5,100 nucleotides of DNA. Source: Caryophanales bacterium. GTDB taxonomy: Bacteria; Bacillota; Bacilli; Alicyclobacillales; SLC66. The translations under genes were made by a program, and so were the position numbers. The notes beneath the pieces are model-generated. The model saw nothing but the letters and a program-made list of their open reading frames with translations. It made no database searches and was not told the DNA's origin. Below, piece by piece: positions 4,880 through 5,100 of this stretch (positions within the stretch are counted from its first letter, which is position 1; each line of letters starts with the position of its first letter). The DNA lies in NCBI GenBank assembly GCA_027341705.1, contig DAIELO010000100.1:1-5100 (forward strand). The letters are read 5' to 3'.

Positions 4880-5100
4880 GTGGATGCTTCGATCATCCCC
4901 GATTGGCTTTATCAAAAACGCAATTCAACGGCACTCGCGGTGGAATTTGCGGATGTCGCATGGTCATATCAGGAACTTTTTACTTATGCGAGTCGACTGG
5001 CAGGAAGCCTGCATTATGAACTAGGGGTCAGTGCAGGGGATCGTGTGGCCATCCTCGCGCGAGATGGTCTAGTTTTCACTACTGTGTTGCATGCGCTGAT
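4880..5100 (+). CDS. menE: o-Succinylbenzoate-CoA ligase (MenE), 3'-partial
   Basis: The frame opens at GTG 4880 and runs without a stop to the right edge, giving 73 residues. An in-frame stop at 4862 leaves little choice of start, and AAGGAG (4864-4869) lies 10 bases before it. The N-terminus reads IIPDWLYQKR, then WSYQELFTYASRLAGSL, then LGVSAGDRVAIL followed by ARDG. This is the typical opening of an ANL-superfamily acyl-CoA synthetase, and the D/NWL-x-QR start resembles Bacillus MenE. MenE activates o-succinylbenzoate with ATP and CoA to give the MenB substrate, so its place 26 bases after menB fits well. The AMP-binding motifs lie beyond the window, so specificity rests on the opening and the neighbour. 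Confidence 0.85.
   Translation, partial: MDASIIPDWLYQKRNSTALAVEFADVAWSYQELFTYASRLAGSLHYELGVSAGDRVAILARDGLVFTTVLHAL

Overview
The window looks like chromosome of a Gram-positive bacterium of the phylum Bacillota. Four things point there: Bacillus-type menaquinone proteins (MenA with an NEY-x-DYKRGLD motif, MenB of 272 residues, MenE directly after MenB), strong AGGAG-type ribosome binding sites, frequent TTG and GTG starts, and moderate GC. The secreted cupredoxin-like protein and the molybdenum-hydroxylase maturation genes would suit an Alicyclobacillus-like, possibly acidophilic relative. That placement is inference, not proof.

Layout. From the left edge to 1811 (+ strand) are two overlapping genes for maturing a molybdenum hydroxylase: the C-terminal two thirds of an XdhC/CoxI-family protein, and a MocA-like nucleotidyltransferase fused to a C-terminal HD domain. 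On the - strand, menA (1801-2703) converges on the fusion gene and overlaps its end by 11 bases. A 267-base AT-rich intergenic region (2704-2970) carries the menA promoter and several inverted repeats. A monocistronic gene (2971-3855, +) follows, encoding an exported protein with two tandem cupredoxin-like domains, and it ends in a textbook UUCG-loop terminator. The next promoter has an extended -10 and a palindromic operator-like site just downstream. It drives menB (4035-4853) and menE (from 4880, running off the right edge).

How they fit together. MenE makes o-succinylbenzoyl-CoA, MenB cyclises it to 1,4-dihydroxy-2-naphthoyl-CoA, and MenA later prenylates the free 1,4-dihydroxy-2-naphthoate. 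Three menaquinone genes therefore flank the cupredoxin gene. The menA and menB promoters share a near-identical 13-base -10 element, which suggests similar promoter recognition. The cupredoxin gene has its own terminator and lies between the two men units. It may be an extracytoplasmic electron carrier or copper-binding protein, or an unrelated insertion between men genes.

Nothing here is a clearly new defence or mobile system. The most interesting points are the NTP-transferase/HD fusion, the unequal metal-ligand sets of the two cupredoxin domains, the palindrome in the menB promoter, and the shared menA/menB promoter element. Two start codons (both TTG) have been placed downstream of the longest open frame because the ribosome binding sites require it.
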